Below, piece after piece: positions 45,741 through 56,940 of a DNA stretch of 64,000 nucleotides. This DNA comes from Ilyonectria destructans (lineage: Eukaryota > Ascomycota > Sordariomycetes > Hypocreales > Nectriaceae). The stretch spans positions 620,001 through 684,000 of the forward strand of contig JAHEWK010000002.1 in the NCBI GenBank assembly GCA_020740775.1. The letters run 5' to 3'. The translations under genes and the position numbers were made by a program. The notes under the pieces were generated by a model. The model was not told the origin of the DNA, made no database searches, and was given only the letters and a program-made list of their open reading frames with translations. Numbering within the stretch: position 1 is the stretch's first letter; each line of letters opens with the position of its first letter.

Positions 45741-46799
45741 CTACTGAAAGGCTGACATGTAGTCTTGAAAGGGCTTGGTCCGAAATTGAGCGAGTCCTCC
45801 GGAAGCCTCAAGCTCGCTTTTGAGTGCCGAATCTCGATGTTTGACCTCGAACAGGATGTCATCCATAATTTCATTTGTGAGCTCAGAAAGTGTGGTTTTG
45901 CCGGCTTTGTTCGCTTCCTTGGCAATTTCCTCAAGTCGTCGGAACCAATCGATCCATCTTTCAACGCTAAACCCCGACGACTTCAAATTTGTCGACACAT
46001 CATCACGGTATAGACTGCCGATAGCCTTGGAGTCATCGAGGCAGTCGTGCCACGATTGGTTGGACAGCGAGATGATCCTTGTCCCAGCGGTAGAAAACCA
46101 GATTCCAACCGCGGGGAGTAGGTCGCCGATGGTGAGATCCATCAAAGACCGAGTAGTATCTTCGTTGCCATTGGCGTCAAGGTCGCCGAGAGACCTTGGG
46201 GTCTCCAAGGTGTCGCGAAAAAGGATTAACATGATGCTGCAAAGCTTCTCCTTTGCCAGACCAACAGACGCAAGCCTGGCTAGGAAGGAGTAGAAATTGA
46301 TGCGTTGGACAGCACTCATTCCTGCGCAGTCCTCAGTCCAGAAGCTCATTATATCCGAGACAAAAAATGGCAAATCTGTCCAGATAACACCATCTGAGGT
46401 TGTTTCTGTCTCAACAGCATCAGTGGCCGTAATCCGTCTGGATAAAGCCCCTTGTGCCTGGATATGAAGCACCTCAAATGCAAGTCTGTCCCTTTCAGCA
46501 CTCTTCGAGGAAACGTACTTGCTAGCGTAATAGTACATAAACCAGAGCTCATGCAGGCTCAAGACATTCTGCGAGTCGAGGTTGGATTGGCTATCGAGAT
46601 CTTGGACAAAGGCGAATCGCGTCTGGGTGGTAGAGAACTTGTTGCCAAGTGGCCCCCATAGCGACCCATCTTCAACGCCGTTCTGGATGATTTTCTCGAC
46701 TTCTTGTCGAAGAAGGCTTCTGCGGTCCATGTTTGCAGCGCTTTGCAGATCAACAACGGTAGGTCGGGTTGCATCTGAGTCGTTCATTGCGTGCTGCAT
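45741..46799 (-). CDS. DUF3632 family protein
   Basis: An intronless frame of 352 aa from ATG 46799 (MQHAMNDSDATRPT). An upstream in-frame ATG at 46916 would add 39 hydrophobic residues, but that part reads like translated leader, so I prefer the shorter start. The body is helical and matches the fungal DUF3632 family as I recall it: SLHELWFMYYYASKYVS, RLAFEVLHIQAQGALS, VIWTDLPFFVSDIMSFW and RINFYSFLARLASVGLA. These proteins are usually cytosolic, of unknown function, and common in accessory and stress-responsive gene sets. The 3' end lies about 140 bp from the hAT relic. Nothing in the frame looks broken. Confidence 0.78.
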   Translation of the reverse strand: MQHAMNDSDATRPTVVDLQSAANMDRRSLLRQEVEKIIQNGVEDGSLWGPLGNKFSTTQTRFAFVQDLDSQSNLDSQNVLSLHELWFMYYYASKYVSSKSAERDRLAFEVLHIQAQGALSRRITATDAVETETTSDGVIWTDLPFFVSDIMSFWTEDCAGMSAVQRINFYSFLARLASVGLAKEKLCSIMLILFRDTLETPRSLGDLDANGNEDTTRSLMDLTIGDLLPAVGIWFSTAGTRIISLSNQSWHDCLDDSKAIGSLYRDDVSTNLKSSGFSVERWIDWFRRLEEIAKEANKAGKTTLSELTNEIMDDILFEVKHRDSALKSELEASGGLAQFRTKPFQDYMSAFQ

Positions 46800-47281
46800 G
46801 AGGATGGTGAAAAATGTAGAGATAGAGTAAAGGATGTAGAAGTTACTAAGTGAGACTGCTATCAGACTGAGTGAGCTGAACGCAGGCAGTCTTGCAGCAG
46901 AGGAGAGAAGCAGCATGATATACGCGAATGGGTGGGGTGGCTGTCGTCGTCAGCCCATGGGGCACACCTAGCATACATACAGGTTTTGAGATCAGAGACT
47001 GGGTAGTAGCGGTACGCTATAGTCTGACTGCATATTCAGCCATGGCCCACCTTGTCATGAATTTGGTGCAGGAGGGCCAAGACACCCCTCCATGTGACAT
47101 TAGTGCGAGCATCTATAAATATAGCTGTTTACTACAGTTGATCTCTTGATGTTCTTGTGTAGTCAGTAGACCCTTATTGTTAGATTATTAGTATTAACAA
47201 TTTCAAGATGCAGCTGTTACTGCAGCTCATCGAGGTATTGCAAAAGGTAACCAGTTGGACTAGAAACCTTAGTCTGTCTGA
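46800..47281. other. Upstream region of the DUF3632 gene
   Basis: About 480 bp, holding the promoter of the DUF3632 gene and sequence running into the dispersed repeat. No gene was seen. Confidence 0.4.
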
Positions 47282-47420
47282 GTAAACTGTTAACCATTGA
47301 ATGGACTGGATATATGGTCTGTATTGTTGATCCTATTGTTGGTGTTTTTTTTTTACTGTTGAGCTTCTAGTCCCCCCTCTGGGTATATGTGTACTAGGGC
47401 ACCCTAACCTCTTGATACTT
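47282..47420 (-). repeat. Dispersed repeat, copy 2
   Basis: The reverse complement matches 22485..22624 closely (about nine in ten bases by eye). It lies 24.8 kb away in inverted orientation. It has no coding capacity. Confidence 0.75.
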
Positions 47421-47717
47421 TTAATAGAATCAAAAATACCTCATCTAGTTATAATAAATCATCTCAAGGCTAAGGCCCTTATCCAGGGTCAAGTCCCGAG
47501 CGACTGTGTGAAAGCTGGGCGACGTTGGGAAGATCATGTCAGGTGTGGAAGGGATCTCAGTGCCAGCCTTGGGAACACGAGCATCGCCTAGTGCATTATG
47601 TATGTGAATCACAGGAAGACTGGCCGGGGAACTGCCTGAATCCCGCCGCTTTCTCTTTTGCGAGCGCTCCGCTTGTTGCTCCTGCTCACAAAGAAGCCAC
47701 CATGTCCCTTCCCGTCT
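47421..47717. other. Spacer
   Basis: About 300 bp between two repeat elements, without coding features. Confidence 0.35.
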
Positions 47718-47924
47718 GTCAGACGGAAAGGTTTAATGGGGTAGTTTTACTAGTATCGGGTTTCCAGCCTGCCGGCCTCAAGGGCCCGGATCCCTAGGAA
47801 TCCGGTCTCAGGATCGATGCCTCCGGCGTCTCAAGGAAGTCGTCACAGCCCTAGATAATAACTGGTCTTGCACCAACATAGATAACAGGACATGAGATTC
47901 TATCATGAACTAAACTGTTCCAAC
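47718..47924 (+). repeat. 207-bp direct repeat, copy A (left flank of NLR block)
   Basis: It runs from GTCAGACGGAAAGG to CTGTTCCAAC and matches 54780..54988 in the same orientation, 7,062 bp away, at roughly 80-85 percent identity by eye. Copy B directly precedes the S53 peptidase gene, so copy A may be the promoter of a lost duplicate of that gene, or both may be transposon-derived. Confidence 0.8.
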
Positions 47925-48863
47925 CAATCTATTCTGTTTGATACCGTCCGCTCTTCTGGCCGTGCTGGCCAGAAACTGGCCATCACTATCGACAACGTCG
48001 TTATGGCTCCAAACCTCACCGCTTCTCAGTATGCATTGATTTATCATACAATGAAGTTCTTCTTTGATTAGGCCGTGTTTCCTTTTGATCAAAGAAAGCC
48101 CATCAACCACATGCATCACTTTGAGTCGCATGACTTTGAATGAACATTAAAGTGCTGTGCTGTCTTAAGCGTTTGCTTCATCTCTTCATGAAATATGCTA
48201 GGATCACCCACGCCGGATTTACCGTATTACCCAGAATGGCGCTAGGGACGGGCCGCAGGGGTTCATCACTCGGCTTCCTTCTTTCAGTCTCGCGCCCGCT
48301 ACACTGACGTCGGATCGTTTTTCTCCAGAGCGTAAACCTTAGGATATGTCCCGCAATAGCAGCATGCTAAAAGCCTCTTGAAGCTCGATAGCGGATGTCT
48401 AGTTCGTGTTGCTACAGTTGGAGATGTTTACTTTGTTTTTGCTTAAATAGATCGTGGGAGAAACGAGTTCGATGCCGTGACGAAGTGCTCGCTTATCTAG
48501 AAACCTTCTCCGCCTAACCCAGGATTTTTAATTTTCCGATCAGAAGAACTGGGGTTCTGATTGGTGATGTGGTAAGCTAATTCTGCCTCGGCGGGTAAAG
48601 CCCAGACATGGTTGGCTATGGACCTGCTGTTGGACATGGATCGCAATGGCTGCAAACCGAGGAGGATGCCTTGCGGGGTTTAAGCTGATCTTTCCCCGCC
48701 TGGCCCCTCCTCGCTTCCCTCTTTCTGTGTTCCTCTTCCCGTTTCCCGTTTCCCTCTCCGCATTGCAGAGCCGACACGATTTCATGGTACCTTCAGAGAT
48801 TTCACATTACCGACCTCCCATCAGCGCTCGCCACTCCGTTCTTTCAACAACCAAGTGTGAGCC
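47925..48863. other. Promoter region of the NLR gene
   Basis: About 0.9 kb without a supported gene. A pyrimidine-rich leader (48695-48770) precedes ATG 48864. A GC-rich inverted word (CTGGCC...GGCCAG) sits near 47955-47978. Confidence 0.4.
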
Positions 48864-51800
48864 ATGAAGAAATTCTGCAGTTGCCTACCATGGAATCGAT
48901 CATCGGTCTCTGTTGGTCGGCGGGAAGAAACAGATCGTGAACCTGCACTACCCGACTCTTCAGAACCCAACGCAAACTCCAGCCCGTCTAAACAACCTTC
49001 ACCACTCTGTTTCCCGGATGGGATTCAAGTCTTACACGACTGTCCCGATGCCACTGTTGACATTTGCTTTGTTCACGGTTTGACAGGGAACCGCACAAGC
49101 ACTTGGACTGCTCACGGGCAATCCGCACCTTGGCCGCAGGCCTTACTTCCGAGAAAGCTCAGTAGAGTTCGTATACTAACGTACGGCTACGATGCGTATG
49201 TAGTATCGAAATCGGTGGCATCGTCGAACCCGCTGATCGATCACGCCACGAACCTCCTTACCGATCTGACAAACAATCGAGCGTTCTCCAATACGTCGTC
49301 TCGTCCTCTTATCTTCGTCGCCCATAGCCTGGGCGGTCTTGTTTGCAAGATAGCCATTCTGATTTCACGAAACCGTCCGGAAGATCATCTTCGTGATATA
49401 TTCATACACACAAAAGGCATCGTCTTTATGGGTACTCCTCATAAGGGATCGTGGATGGCCGACTGGGCAAAGATGCCTGCTTCGGCTCTTGGCTTGGTAA
49501 AGTCTACTAACAAATCGCTCTTGAAGACCTTGGAAACAGATGATCAACTACTCGAGTCTATTCAAGCTGATTTTTTGTCTACGATACACCAACAGCGTGA
49601 GGACGGCGGGCGACTCGAGATCACGTGTTTTTTTGAAGAGCTACCTCTGACAGCACTCGGTAAAGTTGTGTCCAAGGATTCGGCCACTTTGGAGGGTTAT
49701 CCTCTCATGAATATCCACGCAAACCATAGGGACATGGTGAAATTCAGTTCCGTAGAAGAGAATGGATTCAAAAAGCTAGTCGGGGAGCTCGGCAGATGGG
49801 CAAAAACAGCTGGTATAACAACAAATAGCTTCCATGAGAGGTCACTTTGCTGAAGGCAGCTCCATAGGTCAAGACGCATACACACCAGTAGCCCTCCTCG
49901 GGGTGAACTCCCTTGTTGTGAAGGAAGCGCGTCTACCAAACAGTTAGTATGAGAACCAAACGCATTGTTACTTTGCAACTAATGCTGTGAAAGAGAGTAC
50001 CATGCACTACCTCCCGCTCTCGAGGAATCGAAACTTTACAGGACGCGAGGATGTGATCGACAGCCTCAAACGGCTCCTCTTCGTCGATTCAGATGGCCAA
50101 CGGGTCGCGCTTGTCGGGCTAGGCGGCATGGGCAAGACCCAAATCGCTCTGCAACTCGCGCATTTGGTGAAGAGCAATATTCAGGAACAGGAAAACTACT
50201 CTGTTATCTGGATTCCCGCGCTGAGCATGGCGAGTTTCGAGCAGGCGTGTACTACAATTACCAACAAATTTGGCATCGAATGTGCTGGCGACGGAGACCC
50301 CAAAGAAGCAGTCAGAGAATTTCTAAGCTCGGACAAAGCGGGAAAATGGCTTCTCATTATCGACAACGCTGACGACATGAGCATTCTATACGGATCAGCG
50401 CAGCAACCGGGCGGAATCGCCAGTTTCCTTCCCAATAGCGACGATGGCCGTATTTTAGTCACGACGAGATCTCAGGAAGTAGCTGTCAACCTCGCAGGAA
50501 GCTGGGTAGTTGGGCTATCTGAGATGCGTCCGGAAGAGGCAAAAGCTTTTTTACAGAAGTCATTGATCAAACAGGATCAAATGCAGGATAACGAGCTTGT
50601 CGACGAGCTTTTGCTACAGCTGACTTACTTGCCCTTGGCAATCGCGCAGGCATCGGCATACATGAGCATGAAGAAGGTGCCTGTCAAAGAATATCTCCGA
50701 CTTATCCGGAACACGGACCAGGATATGGTGGAACTGCTGAACCGCGGGTTTCACGACAGTAGCCATTACCAAGCCGCGCAGGGCGCGGTCGCTACTACCT
50801 GGATTGTGTCGTTTAACCAGATTCGCGGCACGGATGAGGATGCCGCGAGACTGCTGTCTTTTGCAGCGTATATTGAGCCGATAGCCATATCCCGAACACT
50901 GCTGCCTGGCTTGCTCTCGGAACAAAGGATGACAGACGCAATCGGTACGCTTTGTGGGTACAGTTTCCTCAACCGACGAGAGGACAGCGACATATTTGAT
51001 ATGCATAGTCTGGTGCACTTAGCAATAACGTTGTGGGCTGCAAAATATGACCCTGAGGGAAAAACGAGACAGATGGCGATAACACGTCTCGCAGCGGTGT
51101 TTCCGACTGATGGCTGGGAGAACCATGACCTATGGCGACAATACCTCCCGCACGCGCTCAGAGTCCTCGAAGCGGCGGGTAGCGGTGAGGTAGATGGGGA
51201 ATATGAGCGGTGCGAACTGGGATACTGGGTTGGTCGATGTTTGCTTGTTGATGGACGTGTGAGAGAGGCAGTCGAGAGACTGATGGATGCGGTCGCGATC
51301 CAGGAGAAGATATTGGCTGAGGATCACCCTGATCGACTGGCATCACAGCACGCACTTGCAGTAGCATACAACGCCAACGGCCAGATCAAGGAGGCAGTGG
51401 AACTGCTAGAGCATGTGGTTGCAGTAGAGGGGAGGATATTAGCTGAGGATCACCCTGATCGACTGGTATCACAGCACGCACTTGCAGTAGCATACAAAGC
51501 TAACGGCCAGATCAAGGAGGCAGTGGAACTGCTAGAGCATGTGGTTGCAGTAGAGGGGAGGATATTAGCTGAGGATCACCCTGATCGACTGAAATCACAG
51601 TATGCGCTTGCAGAAGTATATGAAGTCAACGGCCAGATCAAGGAGGAAATGGAACTGCTAGAGCATGTGGTTGCAGTGGAGGGGAAGACATTAGCTGAGG
51701 ATCACCCTGATCGACTGGTATCACAGCACGCGCTTGCAGGAGTATATAAAGCCAACGGCCAGATCAAGGAGGCAGTGGAACTGCTAGAGCATGTGGTTGC

Positions 51801-54627
51801 AGTAGAGGGGAGGATATTAGCTGAGGATCACCCTGATCGACTGGCATCACAGCACGCACTTGCAGTAGCATACAACGCCAACGGCCAGATCAAGGAGGCA
51901 GTAGAACTGCTAGAGCATGTGGTTGCAGTGCGGGGGAAGATATTAGCTGAGGATCACCCTGATCGACTGGTATCACAGTATGCGCTTGCAGAAGTACTTA
52001 AAGCCAACGGCCAGATCAAGGAGGCAGTGGAACTGCTAGAGCATGTGGTTGCAGTGGGGGGGGAGATATTGGCTAAGGATCGCCCCTCTCGACTGGCCTC
52101 GCAGCACATGCTGGTCCCTAGTGGGCGCCGACTCTCAGCCACCGAGGTAGGGAAGAAATCTTTATCGATAGGGCATGAGATTTTCGGAGATCATCTATCG
52201 GACACGCCTAGTCTCGATGGATCCGACAGCCAGTCTGTCCATGTCGCCTGTTTCGTACACCCTGAATCCAGCATCCCCGAAGCTCTCAACACGAACAATC
52301 TACGAGCTTTGCGGCGTCTCCTGACAAACAAATTCGAAGACGTCGCGACGGGCGAGTACGAATGGCTTCATGAGCTCGAGGACATCGGATATACGAGACA
52401 CGAGATGGCCGAGCTGCTCCTTGAAGAAGCCAATGACTCACCATGGATATTCTTCACCCCTCATCCGAGGCCAGAACCTGTCGTCGACATCGAGCATCAT
52501 TTAACAGGGTGCGTGCATGAAATTGTCCCGGGCCGTCTGTCTACGAACGAAACCTCGCTCTTGGCCAACGGACCGCCCGAGCAATTGAACCCAGCGACCG
52601 TCCGAGCCCAGATCCAGCGGCTGTGTGGCTTGGCTGGAGTTGCTCCCTCGACTCGCGATCCAGAGAAATGGAACGGTTCTGTGAGCTTCGAAGAAGACAA
52701 TTCCGTCGCCTTCGTGTCGTACGCGACCCCGGCCCAGGTACCAATCGTGTCCCGACTGAAGGACATCCTCGAGCTGTTCTGCGGTGCCCTAGCTGTCGCT
52801 CAAAGCGGGAAACTCTGCTGCGAATCATTCACTGTGCTTCTCCGCCCGACAAGAACAATCATGGGAGAGGGCAAAAAGATCTCGGATATCTCAATGGTTG
52901 AAGTGTACCGGGTTGACTTCAGCCTCGCAATACAGCTTCTGGCTGAGATTACAGCACTGAAAGACGATGCAGACGTTCGACTTTGCAATATCTCACAGTG
53001 TAGGAAGGTAGTGGATGATCTCTTTCCAAGTCTTTACGATACAGAGGTCTGGCAAGCCGCATCGTCTTTCGATCTCCTTCACCTGTGCTCATTAGCGGTA
53101 CAGGTGTTGACTGTGGGCTTTCAAGCGTATGCCCAAGCTCACGAAGGTCCTGTCAAGCCGTGTTTCCTTGATACGCCTGTTAAGGAAGTGAACCTCCTGG
53201 GGATCCGAGCGAACCGTGAAGAGTATCCCGTCATTGTGGCCAGTCTGGTGGAATTGACATGTGTTGGTGAGATGCTACAAAATCCAGTCCTGGTTTTCAC
53301 CGCTTGCGCATCGCAGAGGCCTTCATTGCTACCTACTGGAAGCGACGACGCAGCAAAATTCGATCTGCTAACTACACCCCAAGACTTCATTGATACTTGG
53401 GGACCTGGTCAGTTAATATTCCCTCATGCTGACAGTGGGTGGCCTTCTGCTATCCTCATCGACGGCGGGGTTGTGTCCCAGCGCAATGGGGGTCTCCATT
53501 GGGGCCCAGTCCAAGATGTCTCCAATGATGAACTCCTCACCGGAAACCTGAAAATGTTGACCAAGACGAGAATTGGTACGCCAGTCATCCACAACAGCAG
53601 CTGTACTCTGGACGAAGAACAGCGTCTCATTCACTGCACCAAATTTCTCCGACAGCTGGGCACACACGGTCCGAGTTTCGAACTCGACGAGCGGCAGTAC
53701 GGCGTGCAAGGGGGCCAGTACGTCGTCTTCCAAGCCAATGCGACATACAAACGTCGCCCCGGGGAGACGTCAAAGAGCCGGCTCCTGAAGATGGGCATTG
53801 AGTTGCTACCGTCGTTCTTGGAATGCTACTGGGGTGTCCAGGTCAGCCTTTGCACGGGAGTTGCAAGACGAGTACCTCTGAGGGAGATGGTGGCGGACCT
53901 TCTTCCCGTCTTTGCGAGCACTCTGACGTCGGGTGACGAGTTTTCCGTCTGGGAACACCTCAAGAGCGACAGTCAAATCATAGCAGCGTTTCAACAAGTC
54001 GATGTCACAGACTGGCTCCGGGGACTGGATGCGCCAGCCCACGGCCTCGTTCTCCAAATGATCAGCAGGATATTTAACGCATTGAGCGAAACGGGCCTCG
54101 GTCGCAAGGGAAACTCTCTCTTCGTCGCATGGCCACGGGCAGACGACATCCATCGATGCCTCGACATTGACCTCAAGAACACCCAGTGCTCCTGGGCGCG
54201 CCTCATCGACGACGACGCCGACTCGGCCACGTTTGCGTACATCTCACCCAAATGCCTAGAAACGGCCACCATACGATGCCGAGGCACTAATCAGCCGTGG
54301 CCCAACCTAGTGCCTTTGCTGGAAACGACAGTCATGGTGTATTCCGAGCTTTTGGGAAGCCCTCCGCCACCCAGCGACTGCAGCCTACGTCACAAGGAGC
54401 GATACGTCTTCAAGAAGTTTGGGGGTGACATTTTCGTGTGGGCGCACAAGCCGGAGCAGAGCACGGAATCGTGGCTGGTGGTGAGGCCGGTTAAGAAGAA
54501 AAGTAAGATTCCGGTGAGGTTCATGGAGCGACTCAACGTGCATGCTCGAGCCGAGGAGGTACGTGAGCAAAGGTTGCGGCGAGATGGAGGCGAAATTGTT
54601 AGCATACAAAGCCAACGGCCAGATTAA
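48864..54627 (+). CDS. NLR: alpha/beta hydrolase - NB-ARC - TPR - large unknown C-terminal module
   Basis: Exons 48864..49812 and 49994..54627 give 1,860 aa; the 181-nt intron (GTATAA donor, CTAAT branch, AAAG acceptor) joins frames exactly, though the donor is weak. Residues 60-310 form an alpha/beta hydrolase of the lipase-like type that heads many fungal NLRs: FVHGLTGNRTSTW and nucleophile VAHSLGGL (Ser 155). The NB-ARC follows: RNRNFTGRED, P-loop LVGLGGMGKTQ (about 357), WLLIIDNADD (435), ILVTTRS (470) and LPLAIAQAS (528). TPRs of 42 aa span about 736-1021. The last ~840 residues are not TPR and begin at an internal Met. This is the STAND layout of fungal non-self recognition and incompatibility proteins, where ligand binding to repeats drives oligomerisation and the N-terminal enzyme is the effector. 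Two separate genes are the alternative model. Confidence 0.85.
51250..52107 (+). repeat. Near-identical TPR array, 126-bp unit
   Basis: The word AACGGCCAGATCAAG starts at 51376, 51502, 51628, 51754, 51880 and 52006, exactly 126 bp apart. A diverged first unit begins at about 51250. Each unit encodes 42 residues (NGQIKEAVELLEHVVAV..., LAEDHPDRL.SQ.AL). Differences concentrate at a few codons, which is typical of repeats under concerted evolution with selected variable sites. Confidence 0.92.
52108..54600 (+). other. In-frame module inserted in the TPR array
   Basis: About 2.49 kb of open, intronless coding sequence replaces what should be the next TPR unit. It starts at an ATG (MLVPSGRRLSATEVG), as if it were once the N-terminus of a separate gene. 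Early landmarks are GEYEWLHELEDIGYTRHEMA and LLLEEANDSPWIFF, which I recall seeing at the head of other large fungal proteins of unknown function. The C-terminal part includes GGDIFVWAHKPEQ and SWLVVRPVKKKSKIPVRF. There are no TPR, ankyrin or WD40 features. TPR sequence resumes right after it, out of frame. Function unknown. Confidence 0.7.
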
Positions 54628-54742
54628 GGAGGCAGTGGAACTGCTAGAGCATGTAGTTGCGATTAGAAGGAAGACATTAGCTGAGGATCATCCATCACGA
54701 CGGGTGTCAGAGGCTGCAGTACTGCTACGAAACTCTAGATAG
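54601..54742 (+). pseudogene. Stranded TPR unit
   Basis: TPR nucleotide sequence resumes at about 54601: the marker AACGGCCAGATTAAG is at 54614. It reads AYKANGQIKEAVELLEHVVA and RRKTLAEDHPSRR in a frame different from the NLR, ending at TAG 54740..54742. The NLR stop codon (54625..54627) lies inside this unit, read in the other frame. It is probably the original end of the TPR array. Confidence 0.8.
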
Positions 54743-54779
54743 CTCAACTATCTCGAGGGCTTGAGGGCCCAGTGAAGAT

Positions 54780-54988
54780 GTCAGACGGAAAGGCCTAATA
54801 GGAAGGTTCAACTAGTATCGGGTTCCTAGCTTGCCGGCCTCAAAGGCCCGGATCCCGAGAAAATCCGGTCTCGGGATCGATGTCTCCGGCATCTCAAGGA
54901 AGTCGTCACAACCCTAGATAAAAAGCTGGTCTCCCACCCACATAGATAGCAAGACAAGAGATTCTATCGCCAACTAAGCTGTTCCAAC
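54780..54988 (+). repeat. 209-bp direct repeat, copy B (right flank of NLR block)
   Basis: It matches 47718..47924. It ends about 170 bp before the S53 start codon and contains AGATAAAAAGC, a possible TATA-like element, so it probably includes that gene's promoter. Confidence 0.8.
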
Positions 54989-55155
54989 TTCGTTTCATGA
55001 TCATCTATACTACTGAAACATGTGTAAATACTGCACATTCAGGGACTCCCATTGTTTCCGTTTACATCGTGACCATCTCACACTCATACACCCGAAACGC
55101 TGTTCATTCTCAAAAATCATTGTCTTTTACACAGCAAAATTTGAACCTCCAGATC

Positions 55156-56940
55156 ATGATACTTATTTGGATGCTCATTATGCTGGCTGTGGCTGGTCTG
55201 GGCGCTGCTGACCTTACGTGTCTGGAGAATGTACCGGTCCTACCTCCAGGATGGAAGATTCTTGAAGAAACACCAGATCCAAATCAAGGACTGAAGTTGT
55301 CTTTTGCATTACGTCAACCTGAAATGAACTCCATCAAAGACATGATAGGGACTGGATTAAATGATGGAGGAATTTATCTTTCCCATCAAGAGGCTCAGAG
55401 ACTGCGCAACCCCAGAGAGGAAGATGTCAACGACGTCCTGAACTGGCTGAAAGAAAACGGTTTATCAGGCAGCGCATCTTTGGATAGGGACTGGATTCAT
55501 CTGAATACGACCGTGCAAAGGGCCCAATCAGTCTTGGATATGACTCTCAACTACTATCAGTTTGAGGGACATAAGCCCATGCTTTGAACTCAACAGTACT
55601 CTGTTCCAAGATCCATCGTCGACGCCATAGACTTCATCCATCCTATCGCCAATTTTATGACGCCTAAGAAGTAGTTTACTTCAGCAAGTCCGGGTGTTAC
55701 GCCTGGAATGCTCGTGAAGGATCATATTGGTGGCCCCGATCCACTTGGAAAGCGAGCCACGGAATGCAGTCAGGTTGTCACTCCCGAGTGTCTTCGAAAA
55801 CGCTATAAAATCAACTACTTAACACCGGATAACACATATACGATTCGTTTGGGAATTGCGGGCTTCCTCGATGAATATGCCAACTACCAAGATAGCAACA
55901 TGTTTCTTCGAGGCCTAGCCCCGGATTTCTACGCAGCAGGCTATAACTACTCCGCTGAGAGTATAAATGGGGCCAAGAACTCACAAAAGCGGTCCGGAAT
56001 GGAGGCAGCACTGGATGTCCAGTATGCTATGGGAATTGGCTACCCTATTAAAATAACATACTACCTTGTGGGTGGTACAGGGATTCAACTGGATGATAAT
56101 GGAGTAGCTGTCCCCCAGGAGCAGTCCAGCAATGAACCATACCTGGACTTTTTGGCATATCTACTCAAAAAGCCTGATTGCGAGCTTCCCCATGTTATTT
56201 CGATATCATACTCTGATAACGAGGTCTCAGTCCCAACTTTATACGCCAAGCGCGTCTGCAATATGTTCGGTATCCTCACAGCTCGCGGAACCAGCATCCT
56301 GGCTGCCTCTGGTGATGGAGGAGCTAGGGGCTCCAGTGATTCCAACTGCCGGACTAATGATGGTTCCAACAGGGATGTTGCAATTTCGGGGTTCCCAGCG
56401 ACATGCCCGTGGATCACAGCCGTCGGTGCTGTGACTGGGACTAGAGATCCTCCTGAAGGAGCAAGGTTTAGCGGAGGCGGGTTCTCTCAGCTCTTCGCCC
56501 GCCCGCAATGGCAGAGTACCGCTGTGTCAGGCTATGTGGAGGCACTCAACGGCCGCATGAAAGGCTACTATAATGAGCATTTCCGGGCCGTACCAGACAT
56601 TTCAGGACTGGGATCGGCCTTCACAGTGATTCAGAACGGGCAAACTCTAACCCTCCAGGGCACCAGCGCGAGCACTCCGGTCGTCGCGGCTATGACCGCG
56701 CTCATTAACGACGCGCGGGTACGGCGTGGCAAGCATATACTGGGGTGTTTGAACCGTGTGCTATATATAGCGAAGGTTCAGTTGGCACTACAAGACATCG
56801 CGACAGGGCAGAGCTATCAGTGTATATTCAGCAATAAAAAGAGTGAAGGATGGCCGACAGCCAAGGGGTGGGATGTCGTCACTGGGTTAGGTGCGGCTAC
56901 TGATTTTGAGAAGCTGTTTGATGTGTTGGTGAATTTTTAG
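55156..56940 (+). pseudogene. Sedolisin (S53) peptidase with two in-frame stops
   Basis: A single frame of 594 codons from ATG 55156. The signal peptide is MILIWMLIMLAVAGLGAAD. The pro-domain (LPPGWKILEETPDPNQGLKL; TTVQRAQSVLDMTLNYY) runs to TGA at codon 144 (55585..55587). After it, TQQYSVPRSIVDAIDFIHPI follows in the same frame, then TAG at codon 173 (55672..55674). The rest is an intact S53 catalytic domain: SGMEAALDVQY with the Glu/Asp pair, SGDGGARG and GTSASTPVVAAM with the nucleophile Ser. The conserved QYSVP lies between the two stops, so splicing is not a good explanation. Both stops fit C-to-T changes (CGA to TGA, CAG to TAG). The functional family is secreted acid tripeptidyl peptidases. 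Confidence 0.85.

Noticed and set aside
54560..54640. Intron joining the NLR end to the stranded TPR unit (GTGAGC to TTAG)
   Set aside because: It would restore the TPR frame, but it is only about 40 nt with no branch site; too weak to adopt.
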